64,000 nt of DNA from Hydra vulgaris (taxonomy: Eukaryota > Cnidaria > Hydrozoa > Anthoathecata > Hydridae). The position numbers and the translations under genes were made by a program. Below, piece by piece: positions 11,965-23,000 of the stretch. Under the pieces are notes generated by a model. That model saw only the letters and a list, made by a program, of their open reading frames with translations, ran no database searches and was not told where the DNA came from. Position 1 is the first letter of the stretch, and each line of letters begins with the position of its first letter. The stretch is from NCBI RefSeq assembly GCF_038396675.1, contig NC_088929.1, forward strand, positions 34,186,001 to 34,250,000, written 5' to 3'.

Positions 11965-12640
11965 TTGGTATTAAGCTGTTTTCAGGTGATGTTAAATTGT
12001 ATCAACCGAGAAATGTTTACAACAACATTCATCTTGTAAACACTTTAAAAAAAATCTCTACGTGGTCCAATATTTGGTAACTCAAAATATTAACCAACAA
12101 ATGTTTTTATTTATGCTAAGGAAGATATGATATACCTACTCATCCTTATTCATTAAACTCCGTTACTAATATTGAAACTGTTTAATCAATTTAGGATCAC
12201 TGTGTCTTTTAATATGAAGTTTTACACTCTCGCTCTTATCTACTCTTAAAATCCTTCATCTCTAACAATTCTCAACTTTTGTTAAAAGCTAACAGAGTTT
12301 ATGTGCATTATATTTACATCCTGTATTAGAATTTTGCATCTTAGTTTGGAGCCCTGCATAGAAAAAGTTCAAAAATATTTTACCAGAATTGTCTTCAAAA
12401 GATGTCATATTACATACACCGATTACTTATCAAGATTTATTGACTCGAATCTCTTAAATATTGAGTTAAATTTAAAATATCATTGTGCAGTCTACTAACT
12501 TGGTTTCTTAACAATTTCGTTGAAGTTTTTTTTATTACTATTATTACTACTTTTTGTTACATAAGTTTAATTTAATAACTACCTGTCCATGATGTATTTT
12601 GTACATTTTTTTTCAAATACAAATAAATAAATATTGTGAT
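11965..12640 (+). pseudogene. LINE A, 3' part
   Basis: Reverse-transcriptase reading resumes with FGIKLFSGDVKLYQPRN, the degenerate catalytic box of LINE A (normally F/Y-ADD, here SGD). Thumb and C-terminal remnants follow, including the frame at 12301-12498 with KVQKYFTRIVFKR, a conserved C-terminal LINE motif. It ends near 12640 in a TACAAATAAATAAA tail. Confidence 0.65.
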
Positions 12641-12810
12641 TGCCAATGTAAAATCAAAACAAGTAATGTACAGGAAACACAACGAACGGAACGTACTAGT
12701 TTTTTTTCCTGTCATTTCTGCCAATGCTAAAAATTTCAGGTTCTGTATCTATTGGTTCTGCTGTATTGCACTTTACTAGTAATGGAGCTGTTCTTTCTAA
12801 CATATTATGC

Positions 12811-12873
12811 AAAAATCTAGGGGAAAGGACTGTAAAACATTTAATGTTTTACAGTCCTTTCCACTAGATTTTT
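12811..12873. repeat. 30-bp inverted repeat, 29 of 30 matched
   Basis: The arms at 12811-12840 and 12844-12873 are centred on GGAAAGGACTGTAAAACAT and its complement, with a 3-base loop and one G/T difference. It is an isolated long hairpin and no gene is attached. Confidence 0.85.
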
Positions 12874-13960
12874 GTCCTTATGGTAAATCTAATAAAAAAT
12901 AATTTTTTCAACACCATAAATACAATAAGAAATGAAGCCTGAACCAGAAATAGCAGCTAACTGATGCATTTCATTTGTATGAGTTGTTGTTTTAAATTAA
13001 AGATTGCATAAGATATAAAAAGCTTTAGTGCTTTAACTTTCATTCCTAATTTTAAAGTTAACATATTAAAACACCAATTTTTATTGTTGTTTTCAAGGCG
13101 TATCTACCTTTATATTAATTCAAATAAAAATTCAGGAAGCAGTTTAACCATTGTCAATTTCTGAGTATAGCTGTCAACGGATACCCGGGCACCAACCACC
13201 GGGTTACTGCCGGAGTAGCATTATTAAATGACGGGTAAACGTCATTTGATAATTTTAAAATTTACTTCATGCATTTTTAAAGTTTAAATTCATTAATTGT
13301 AGTATAAAAGTTTAACATTATTAACTTAGTATGTGAACAAAGATCTTGAAGATCTTGCTGGAAAAATTTCAATAGTTACGATTTCTTTATTACCATAAAA
13401 TTTTATCAGAATTTCTCAAAACATTCAACATAGCGTTTTTTTTTTAAACTATTATTTTTAGGTGCTCCAAAAAGTTCCAACAGTCTTATATCACAGAGCA
13501 CCATAAAATACCATTTAACCGGAAAGTTTATACCATTTTCCTTACCAATATGCATACTCGCATATGGCCAGAGCCGGTGTTGCTTGACTGGTGTTCCTAC
13601 CAAATTTTTTCCCCTTGGAAAGTTTGTATCGGGACAAACTTTCTATTCGGAAAGTATATTCTAAGATAAACATTCCGGGGAGATACACTATTTCTTCAGG
13701 CAGAGGCCCGTAATAAATATGCCCCGGATAAAATTTTTACTAAAAATTTTTTTTTTTTTAATAAAACAGTTTTTTTTTTTGTAATTACTGTTATGCTTTT
13801 TTAATTATTAAACAAACTAAACCAAGGAGCCAGGGGCGGATCTAGCTAACTTCCAGACTTGGAGCTCCATAACATTTATATGTTTATACTTACATCAAAT
13901 AAGGATGCTTTACAAAAAATTGCGATGATTGGAGCCTGGGAAGAAAAATACCCTAAGTTG
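12874..13960. other. intergenic, repeat debris
   Basis: No gene is recognised. The 65-codon minus-strand frame at 13406-13603 has no recognisable motif. A stretch at about 13610-13730 (GGAAAGTATATTCTAAGA, ATGCCCCGGATAAAAT) resembles the sequence at about 15170-15230, so the two are probably copies of one interspersed repeat. Confidence 0.4.
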
Positions 13961-14552
13961 TGATAACTGTATTTTAACTGCTGAATCACGCTTTTACTTT
14001 CTCTTTTTTTTTTTTTTAAATAAATTACTATAAAATAAATAAAATAAAGTGCCATATGAAAATTCTGCATCAAGATCCTCCATGCACATCAACGCTCCTT
14101 GCAGATGCAGATTCAGCATTTTTTGGTTTTTGAAAAAGTTGATAAAATATTTTTCTTATTATTCTTAACTAGGCTTATATTCATCAGTTTAATAGTATAA
14201 TCTCCCATCAATCAAAAATTATGACTATATAAAACTTGTAACCTCCTTAAATTGAGGGGTTTTAAACTTTGTATGGTCATAATTTTTGAACGCTAAAATA
14301 ATTTACTATAAAATTTAAAACTGATTGATAAATATAAGTTTAATTAAGAATAGTACAAAAAATATTTTATCAACTTTCTCAAAGACCAAAAAATGCTGGA
14401 TCTGCCTTTTCAAGGAGCGTTGATATGCTTGGAGGATCTTGATGCAGAATTTTCATACGGCCCCCAGTATTTTATTAAAAAAAAAAAAAAGAAAGATAAT
14501 TAAAGAAAAAGTAAAAACGTGATTCAGAAGTTAAAATACAGTTAAAAATATC
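13961..14552. repeat. ~590 bp foldback (long inverted repeat)
   Basis: The left arm 13961-14228 and right arm 14272-14552 are imperfect reverse complements. The left reads GATAACTGTATTTTAACTGC near its outer end, and the right reads AAAATACAGTTAAAAATATC. Internal matches include ATGCAGAATTTTCATA, AAAAAATGCTGGATC and AATTTTTGA. The ~43 bp centre holds ACCTCCTTAAATTGAGG. No coding capacity is seen, so it is a foldback or MITE-type non-autonomous element. Target duplications were not identified. Confidence 0.75.
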
Positions 14553-15234
14553 ATTCAGCTTGTTTTAATTGTTGATAATTTGCAACACCTTCTCGCGTCC
14601 ATGTTTACGTGATTTTTGAAAACGATGAATCAATAAATTTAAAACGTAATCAATAGTTTTACTATTTGGAAAGCAAATAACTATAATAAATGCAAAATTT
14701 ATGTTATTTCATATAAAGTTGTTATATATATAAAATACGTTATTTCATATAAAAATGATTCGCAATTTTATAAAGTTATTTTACTAAGCATAAAAAAAAT
14801 GCATATAGAATATGCAATATTGAATAACTAGGTGATATATAGTCCAAAGAAAATTGGAAAACTAACAAGCGTTTGTTTTTTAAAACATTCAAACACATTC
14901 TAAGCCTGCAAGAAGTTATTTTGTTAACAATCAAATTTGTAATAATGTCAGTTGATTTTTTTAATTTGGCATTTAAACAGATTGTATATTTATACATATT
15001 ATTTAATTTATAATCTATTTTGTAACATTTAACTGCACAATTATATCAATTTGTGTATTTTAAAGTATGCATTAAATAAATATTTAGGGGGAAATAATGT
15101 CATGGAGAAAATTTTATTTCGTTGATAGGGGAAAAAATTAAACGAGGGGGGAGATATTACTTCGATATAAATTTTCCCCCGGAAAGTATATTTTGAGCGG
15201 GGGATTATTTTATAATGGGCAGTATATATTTCTT
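14553..15234. other. AT-rich sequence, no gene
   Basis: The minus-strand frame 14776-14997 is low complexity with no recognisable motif. The part from about 15080 to 15234, rich in GGGG/CCCC blocks such as GGGGGAAATAATG and CCCCCGGAAAGTATATT, is probably the body of the SINE whose tRNA-like head lies next to it. Confidence 0.4.
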
Positions 15235-15302
15235 AATACCGTCTTTGAACCACAGAACTCTAGTTCTAAAGCCAGAACTCTAATCACTACACCACGGCTG
15301 CA
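15235..15302 (-). mobile_element. tRNA-like SINE head
   Basis: The minus strand reads GCAGCCGTGGTGTAGTGATT then AGAG, resembling a tRNA acceptor arm and internal A box. A stem-loop of GTTCT/AGAAC lies at the anticodon position, and GTGGTTCAAAGAC resembles a B box. These pol III promoter elements in tRNA order, without a closed acceptor stem, point to a tRNA-derived SINE transcribed leftward. A decayed tRNA pseudogene is the alternative. Confidence 0.55.
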
Positions 15303-15684
15303 AGATTGGGAAAGTTATTTGAGTATATGATTCAGATATCCACTTATTATTTCTGTTTGATGAATAAATTTATTCCTATGTAAAATGGTTTACATTACGT
15401 AAATCAGAACTTTTCCAACTTTTTTATTAATATGTCTCTCGGACAAAACTCTATCAAAATTTGAAAGATGGAAGATATAATTACCCTATATTAGCGCGCA
15501 GGTATATGCGCATACCCGCAATTTCCTTTTGGTTATGTGACCAGGATTATGAAATATGGAAAATCACACGTTTACGAGAAAATTCTCAATTTGCCGATTT
15601 GCTTCCAATGCCAAGCTTCCTCCGATAACATTCCTGAACTGCTAGAGTTGTCAAGATGTTTCTACAGTTCTCCTAAACACTCTA

Positions 15685-15752
15685 GAATGTTCAAGAAACT
15701 TTCAGAACTTTCAAGATAATCTCAGAACTTTTTAGAACATTCTTGAACGTTC
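15685..15752 (+). promoter_or_regulatory. heat-shock element array
   Basis: Alternating GAA and TTC blocks are spaced exactly 5 bp apart. GAA occurs at 15685, 15695, 15705, 15725, 15735 and 15745. TTC occurs at 15690, 15710, 15740 and 15750. TTT variants at 15700 and 15730 keep the register. The last four blocks form a perfect GAAnnTTCnnGAAnnTTC. This is the binding-site pattern of heat-shock factor trimers. A TATA box follows 19 bp downstream and a start codon 98 bp further. Confidence 0.8.
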
Positions 15753-15770
15753 TAAAAGTAGCTGTACAAG

Positions 15771-15777
15771 TATAAAA
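15771..15777 (+). promoter_or_regulatory. TATA box (TATAAAA)
   Basis: TATAAAAGCA sits just after the heat-shock elements and about 97 bp before the ATG of the broken element gene. The spacing resembles hsp70-type promoters. Confidence 0.65.
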
Positions 15778-15867
15778 GCACAGGTGTCAAGAACCAAGAT
15801 TCTAATTTGTGTTATTCCAGACTGAAAGGATAACGATTCTTAGTTGAAGAGAATTTATTTATTTGAT

Positions 15868-17340
15868 ATGGCATCAAAAGGTTATTTGCATCCAGCTGAT
15901 TCATTCTGCTACGTGTGCGGACAATTCATAAAGACAATGGCGAAAAAATGATTCCTTTGAAGCAAGTCGCATAATTTTGAAGGCCTAAAAGACATACTTC
16001 GGCGAGCTGGTCGGGGACCAAGACAAATTTTGAGCACCGCATTTCTCATGCAAGTATTGCAAGAAAAAACTTGAAGGTAAAATGAACAGTTGCTTCTCGC
16101 TTAGATTTGTTTAAATTTATTTTCATAAAATTTAAATGCTTTAGATCTAGTTCGTTTCAACGAGTCGTAGTTTAAAATAAGTTGTGTACTGTAGGCAAAT
16201 ACGTTCCACCATGAATTCGTTCCATATTTTGAAATTTCCTGTCCTCAAATTATTATAATTCTTATGTATTATTATGTGCTATGTTACAGGTTGGAGAAGA
16301 GAAGAGAAGCGAGCCATAAAGTTTGCTATCCCACAAGTTTGGCAAGAACTGACGGACCACTCAAGCAACTGCTACTTCTGGATGGTAAACCCAAAAAATT
16401 GTCGCAGTGGTAAAAATGTCTTTCAGATTGTTTATCCGGACATAACTTCTTCCATTGCCCCAGTACCACACAGCCCCAATCTGCTTGTTCCAACTCTTCC
16501 TAGGCGGCATTGACCATCTTCAGGAGACAGTAGCAAATCAGATAGCAAGGCAGATACTGTAAATATGGACTGCAATTCTGCTGATGAAGTTGGGTATGGA
16601 AAGCTGTACTTCCCTAACCAGAAAGACGTGAAGAATCTAATTAGGGACCTCGGGCTTACAAAATTAAATGCTGAGCTTCTGATATCCAGGCTCAAACAGT
16701 GGCACTTGTTTGATGATAGCGTACAAGTCACGGATCAAAAGAAGCGGCATCAAAGATTCTGCAACTTCTTCATTAATATATTGGTATATAGGTATTGCGT
16801 GTAATCCTATTGAATAGTGCCTATTCATAGACAGTTCACTCCGGAGACTCAAAGCCGTGTTGCTTTACAATGGAAACAACTACCCGTCCCTCCCGATGGC
16901 CCACTGTGCATCTAAAAAATAACACCTAAATGTCAAAATGTTGCATTGCTCGTTAAGCAATTTTTCTCGGAGGTATTGAAATGCTGCTGACTCTTGGCAA
17001 GGAGTCAGCAGCATTTCAATACCTCCGAGATCTTTTTCCGAAGCTGTCCGAGGCTAAGGTCAGGGCTTGTATATTAGTCAGACCTCAGATTAAGAAGATC
17101 ATAGAATATAAGGATTTCGCAAAGCTGTTGAACAGGACGGAGAGAGTGGCATGGACCTTTTTTGTAGCAGTTGTTCAGAGTTTCCTAGATAATCACAAAG
17201 CTGAAAACTATGTGAAGTTGATGCAGACTTTCATAAAGAATTATGCCAAAATGGGATCCAGAATGTCTCTGAAAGATCATATCCTTGATTCGCATAGCGA
17301 CAAGTCCAAGGAGCAAGACGAGCCCTTTCATCAAGTATAA
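15868..17340 (+). pseudogene. element-encoded protein of unknown function, intron-containing, broken
   Basis: The ATG at 15868 begins MASKGYLHPADSFCYVCGQF, with a CxxC pair that may bind zinc, but meets a stop after 27 codons. Coding continues in other frames. A GT-AG intron (16077-16289) joins KKLEG to WRREEKRAIKFAIP with frame kept. Open pieces lie at 16290-16513, 16565-16804 (NLIRDLGLTKLNAELL) and 16981-17340 (ESAAFQYLRDLFPKLSEAK). A central part between about 16800 and 16980 is missing or rearranged, and the end is truncated. I recall this protein as highly repeated in Hydra and some other animals, so I infer a mobile element family, but I cannot name its enzymatic function. The heat-shock-type promoter lies directly upstream. 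Confidence 0.55.
16965..17030. repeat. perfect 29-bp inverted duplication inside the pseudogene
   Basis: The left arm 16965-16993 is the exact reverse complement of the right arm 17002-17030, with the loop TTGGCAAG. The right arm is the native coding sequence (ESAAFQYLR), so the left arm is a newly made inverted copy, as expected from template switching during replication. Confidence 0.85.
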
Positions 17341-17796
17341 CAAAAACATGATGTGGGACTACATTTGGGGGCTACTTCAAGAAAGTGATTCACAGTATAA
17401 CCATAATCTAGAAAATCGCAACATTTCTGAACCTTGTTGAGTGGTTTCCGACTGTGTTTGTCTATCTTTTTGCAATTTTGTTTTTACCTTAAAATTTCCG
17501 TTACATAATATTTTTAAACTAATGAAATTCAATGCATTTGTTTATACGATGCCTTTTTAAAAAAAAATCTATTTCGTCATTTTCATAATAAGTTATTTAC
17601 AAAATATTTTGAGTTAAGATATGACCGGAGCAGGCAGAAGACAAAAGTCGTATCATCTAGCCCCGTTGTATCGTTTACACTATAATAAATCTAATCTATC
17701 ATTAAATTTTACAGTATCAGTAAAATAATATAAATACTTTTAAATAAACATTTTAAACTTTTTTTTTATACATAAAAAAAAATATTTTTACACGCA

Positions 17797-17855
<59 letters not shown>

Positions 17856-17977
17856 AAGGAAATGAATACAAATTTAAAAAAATAAGCAAAAAAATATTTT
17901 TTGCTTTTTAGCAAACGAAAGAAAATTTTAAGAATAAAAAAAAGAAAATACTAAAAATAAAATAGAATTTGAGATGA
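17341..17977. other. intergenic with (TA)n microsatellite at 17802-17850
   Basis: No gene is recognised. 17341-17460 probably still belongs to the 3' end of the element gene. The TA dinucleotide run covers about 49 bp, and A-rich sequence follows up to the LINE C tail. Confidence 0.5.
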
Positions 17978-18087
17978 CGTCATAATCATTTGAGATATGT
18001 CATAATCATTTGAGATATGTCATAATCATTTAAGATATGTCATAATCATTTGAGATATGTCATAATCATTTGAGATATGTCATAATC
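17978..18087 (-). repeat. 20-bp tandem repeat forming the 3' tail of LINE C
   Basis: About five and a half copies of CATAATCATTTGAGATATGT lie exactly at the 3' end (minus sense) of the LINE C coding region. CR1/L2-type LINEs often end in short tandem repeats instead of poly(A), and the position fits that. Confidence 0.75.
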
Positions 18088-19735
18088 AAGTGTTTTTTAA
18101 AAATAATTTTCAAAGTTTGAAGTGAATTTATAGTTTTACTTTCAATTGGAAGGAATGAGTTCCACAAATGTGGCCCTCGGTATGTTATTGAGAAATTAGA
18201 TTGTTTTAATAAGGTTTTTGGTACCTGATAGTTATGCAATGAATGCTTTGTATGATATTCATGATTTATAATAAAAAAAAGGTCGTCAAAAATATTTGGC
18301 AGCATACAATGTTTCAATCTAAACATGAATAAAAGAATACTGTAAATAATTAATTGATAAACATTAAGCAATCCAAGCTTTCTAAGCAGCGGATTGCCAC
18401 ATGTGTTTTTATTAGCATTTAATATAAAGCAGCTTGCTTGTTTTTGTTTATTTAAGATACGCGTTAATTTGATGGATAAGTGCTGGCCCACGCAATATTA
18501 CAATAACTGATATAGCTATGGATAAATAAAAAGTAGATAAGTTTTAAGCAATTTTTATCCAACATATCTCTTGTCTTATACATAATTCCAATACTCTTTG
18601 AAATTTTATTTTCTATTAAATTAATGTGGTCTTTCCAACTTATTTGTTCGTCAAGTAAAACGTCTAATGAAATATTTGGAAGTTTAAGGGGCAAAGTTTC
18701 AGATTTCGAGGGTTTAGAAAAAAGAATATATTTGCTTTTAGTTTTGTTTAGAGATAGTTTGTTGACTTTCAACCATTCATTGAGGTTGTCAAGCTCATGA
18801 TTCATAGTGATAAAGACTGACTCTATGTTTGAGTGGGTATAAAAAACCTGATTGTCGTCAGCAAAAAGATTGAAGTTTAATGCACTAGAAGATAAGTAAA
18901 TATCGTTTTTGTAGATAATAAATAATAAAGGCCCTAGAATAGATCCCTGTGGAACTCCGCAAGAAATATTTTCCAGTTTAGTACAGGTTTTGTCACAAGA
19001 TACACATTGTTTTCGATTATAAAGATAGGAAAATAACCATTTATAATTATTATTTTTGACTCCATAATTTCTAAGTTTGTAAAGAAGGATATTATGGTCT
19101 ACAGTATCGAAGGCCTTTGAGAGGTCAATATAAACCTAGGGCAAATGTCATCAAGACCTGAGCTTTTGTTTGGTTTTAACATAGTATAAGCAAACCGAAG
19201 ATCATTTGGATACTTCAAGCTCATCCATCACACAGTCCTCTTCTTTCATATATGATTTAAAATTTTTATTTCCGGGAGTTTATTTGCTAGGTTTTTACCG
19301 ACGTTTATAAAAAAATTATTAAAACTCTCTGCAACAACTTTTCGCTCATTAATTACTGTTCTTTTATCTTCAGTGTATACATATTTTGGTAAAGTATTAC
19401 CATGATCTTGTTTATTTTTCCCTATCACTTCCTTTATTATATCCCAAGTTTTTTGGTTATTACTTATATCATTTTTAAGGGATTTTGAGTAATAACTTTT
19501 TTAGTTTTTCTTTTCAGGTTTTCAAACAGGTTTTTGTAAATTTTATATTTTTTTTCGTTTTGATAAGTTTTATTTTTCAAAAATTTTTCATATAGTCATT
19601 ATTTTTTCTTTGAAGATTTAATAAGCCTTTTTGTAATCCATGGACTTTGCAGGCTTCTAAGCTTAATTTTTAACTCCTTCATCGGAAACGCTTTATTGTA
19701 AACATTAATGAACTCATTGTAAAAAAAAATCATAA

Positions 19736-19741
19736 GCTATA
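19736..19741. repeat. Polinton target-site duplication, left (GCTATA)
   Basis: GCTATA directly precedes the left terminal repeat and recurs directly after the right one. Six base pairs is the diagnostic length for Polintons. Confidence 0.95.
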
Positions 19742-20011
19742 AGTAGTATATATTGAGAGTTCTGGGCCATGCCGTTTTTAACCATTAATTCATCCACAAT
19801 TTCAACATCAATTTTAACCATTAATTCATCCACAATTTTAACAATAATTTTAACCATTAACCTACCTGCAATTTAATTATTATTTTAACCATTAATCTAA
19901 CCACAATTTAATTTATTATTTCAAGTATTAATCTAACCACAATTGAATTTATTATTTCAAGTATTAATCTAACCACAATTTCGATTCATAGCATACTTAA
20001 TTTTTTATCTT
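19742..20011 (+). repeat. Polinton left terminal inverted repeat (~270 bp)
   Basis: It matches the right end from AGTAGTATATATTGAGAG inward to AGATAAAAAATTAAG at about 20001-20011. It contains two to three copies of a 36-bp subterminal unit (complement of AAATTGTGGTTAGATTAATAC...) and shorter variants with ATTAATTCATCCACAATTT. The 3' end of the PolB gene reaches into this repeat. Confidence 0.9.
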
Positions 20012-23000
20012 CTTCACATTCTACTGGTTCCTGTTCTACTGGTTCCTGTTCTGCATCTTGTTCTGTTGTCTTGTTTCTTAATATATAGTGACCATATGCT
20101 AATGTATTCCATCTTCTAATACGACTCTTTTATCATCTTCTGCACTTAATGCTACTTTATTAATCTCTTCTGTATAAACTTCATGTGCATGTGATCTTAT
20201 AATATTCATTTTCCTAATGTGCTCTTTTCTATTAAGTAAACAATCTTTATAATCATCGTGTGTTATGTAGTTCTTAACAACATTCTTTTTTACTCCTTTA
20301 CATCTTTTGCTTTCTTTTTCATGAATCTTGTATGAATATAATTTGGGTCTTAATCCTACAAATTCTTCTATTTGTTTTCCTTCTGCTTCATCTTTGAACA
20401 TTCCAAGTACTTTTTTATTTAATCCAACTTTAAATCCGTTATTAATTGCTGGATGATTTGGAACAAATTCACTAGTATCAAATTTACTTTCAATATCGTT
20501 TTTAATATCTTCATAAAAATCCTCTGTTTTTATTTCTTATGCTAATGAATCTGTATCTGTGAATAAGAGTTTGGCTTTATCAGAATATTTTTTCTTTATA
20601 TAATCATAATGAAATTCATACATTAGGGTTTTGCTCAAATCTAATATACACGTTTCTAAGTAAATTGGCTTGTTATACTTTAATTTAGTTCTTTTCATGT
20701 GAATCGCTATTAAATTTTCATCAAATATTGTCCTACTTTCATAGTTTGGTCTTGATGCTAATTTAACAGCTTCATCTCTGTTTGTGACTAACTTTACATC
20801 AACTCTTTTTTCAATATTTTCCATTGTTTTTCCAAAGACTGAATTGTTCATGAGTTTAAAGAAATCTTTTTCAAATTCATTTGTTGCTTTAGTCCTAAGA
20901 TTAGTATTCAGATCAATGTAATCAATTAACCATGCACTTTCTTCAAAGCTTATTCCTCTATGGATTTTTGTTATATTTAATCCTAATCTTTCATACAATT
21001 TAAGATTGGTATAATGTACTACATAATTTTTCTTATTATTCAAGTTTGGTATAAGTTTTTCAACTTTATCCACTTTGACTCTTTCAGGAGCAAGTGGATA
21101 GTCATTATGTTCATCATGAAGATGATCTGGATAATCTAAATCAACTTCAAGTATACATGGAAATGATCTCCAGTTTTTCAATTCATCTTGATCCATCCAA
21201 CCAAATCCGTGTGTTGGAAGTGGTTTACTCATAGCCCATCCATATAGATTATTAGCATCTAGATATTGGATAAATTGTGATGGTTTAGTTTCATCATAAT
21301 TATCCATATATTTATTATTAGATTTTCCTAATCTATTTGATATCGTACTGATTCCACCTCTTATTCCATTCTTTATCATGAGGATCATATCATAATCACT
21401 CAACAGTTGTAACTTTACTTTTGTTTTTCTCAATGCAGCCTCCCAAGCTAATCCTGGTGATGTATAATACCAAGCTGGATCTAACTTATAATTTTTCATG
21501 CAAACATCTCTAAAATTTTCAAAGACATCAGCTAGTAAAAGTACATCTGAAACATTATATAAATCATGATAATCTCTAAATGATCTGCATTTAAATTCCA
21601 TCCATACAGTTTACGCATGTGCGAAAGCATCATCATTAATTCCTTTATCATTTAATTTAGAAAAGAATGATTCTTTTGGAGGTAGTTGTGTTTCATTAAA
21701 TTTATCAATAGAATCAACCCAATCATAAGGGTATACACCTTTTTTCATTAACAAATCTAATTGTTTCCCTTTATAAAATTCTCCAATATTTTTACATTGG
21801 TCTTTTGTTAGATTTTTTGATAAGACATCTAAACTAGATGGCATAAATCTATAACTGTCTAAGAAACGAATCTCTCGTTTAATATCAACAGTCTTATCCT
21901 CTTCAATATACTCTCCAACTTTAATCTCCCTAGAAAAGCTAATATACTTTTCTTCGTTGTTAGGTATACAACTTAATTTACCTCCTGATAACTTCTTTAT
22001 GAATAAGTGACTATCATAACCAGATAAGTTATGAAATAGTACTGGGAAGAACTCTGGAATCCTATATGTCAAATTACAAATTTTATGAGCAGCACCTCTG
22101 TATTTTCCAGTTAAATGGCAATGATCTCGCACTCTGTCTTCTCCTAAATATTCTTCACAAATATGACACTTTATTGCTGCATCAAATGCTTTCTTGTTTT
22201 TACTTGTAAATATCATAGGCTTCTTAAAATCTACTTCATTACAAATTTTTATAATATCTTCTTGTAGATATTCTATAAATATTTGAGCAATACTATCTTC
22301 TTCATTATTTGCAGTATATGTTACTAATCTATCTTTGTATATACTTTGATTATAACATTTAATATAGTAACAGAATGAACTTGGTATATGTTTTTGATAC
22401 TGCTTCGTATAGGATTCATCTGGATTAGGTGTACAAGTATTGATAGGTTTAATAAAACTTTCAAAGTCTGCATATATTACAAAGGGTACTCTCATCGATT
22501 TATAATAATGTTTAAAATACATTGTTGTTCCTGGTTTTGGAAGTTCAATACGAACTGAATCATGTGCATCACAATACAATTTATGCTTAGATAAATATTC
22601 TTCTGAACTATATCCTAATAAGCAATTTCTACAATAGTGAGTTGCACCATTTCTTTTTGATGTTTGCGTTGAAAGTAATCTACTTAAATTATTTATCAAG
22701 CAGTAATGATTAGATACTTCAGATCCATTCGGAGTTGTTTCATCACCAGTTATTAACAATAAATCTATTAAATTTTTTCGACCACTATTATGTGATAATC
22801 GCAAAGGATGAACATAAAAGTTTTCATACCCAAATACATTCACACTTATATCTGGATTGATTTTCTCAAATAGATCAATTTGTTTTAATGAAACTGGAAA
22901 TTCTATTTTATCCCAATTTATTTTTTCAGCTTGAGTTATAAGATCATTATCTACTCTTTCAGGATGATTATCTGTTGGATTTAAAAATCTAGCTATACAC

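Larger units (their letters stand above)
17978..19741 (-). mobile_element. LINE C, 3' part (linker, reverse transcriptase, C-terminus)
   Basis: The minus strand from 19741 leftwards encodes, with breaks: AFPMKELKIKLRSLQSPWIT near 19700-19630; the EN-RT linker VVAESFNNFFINVGKNLA at 19246-19428; RT block remnants, with the plus-strand complement of a PQG-LGP-F region near 18930-18960; and then frames 18464-18805 (DNLNEWLKVNKLSLNKTKSK) and 18066-18491 (C-terminal region with GPHLWNSF). Order and motifs fit the CR1/jockey clade. Frame changes and stops show it is dead. Its 5' part lies beyond the Polinton at 36287-37190. Confidence 0.8.

Noticed and set aside
13406-13603. 65-codon minus-strand frame
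   Set aside because: No motif, and it overlaps interspersed-repeat debris.
15235-15302. Functional tRNA gene
   Set aside because: The acceptor stem does not close and the anticodon loop is 6 nt rather than 7. A SINE head fits better.
17978-18087. Possible CRISPR-like array
   Set aside because: The 20-bp units are directly adjacent without unique spacers and mark the LINE C tail. The genome is eukaryotic.
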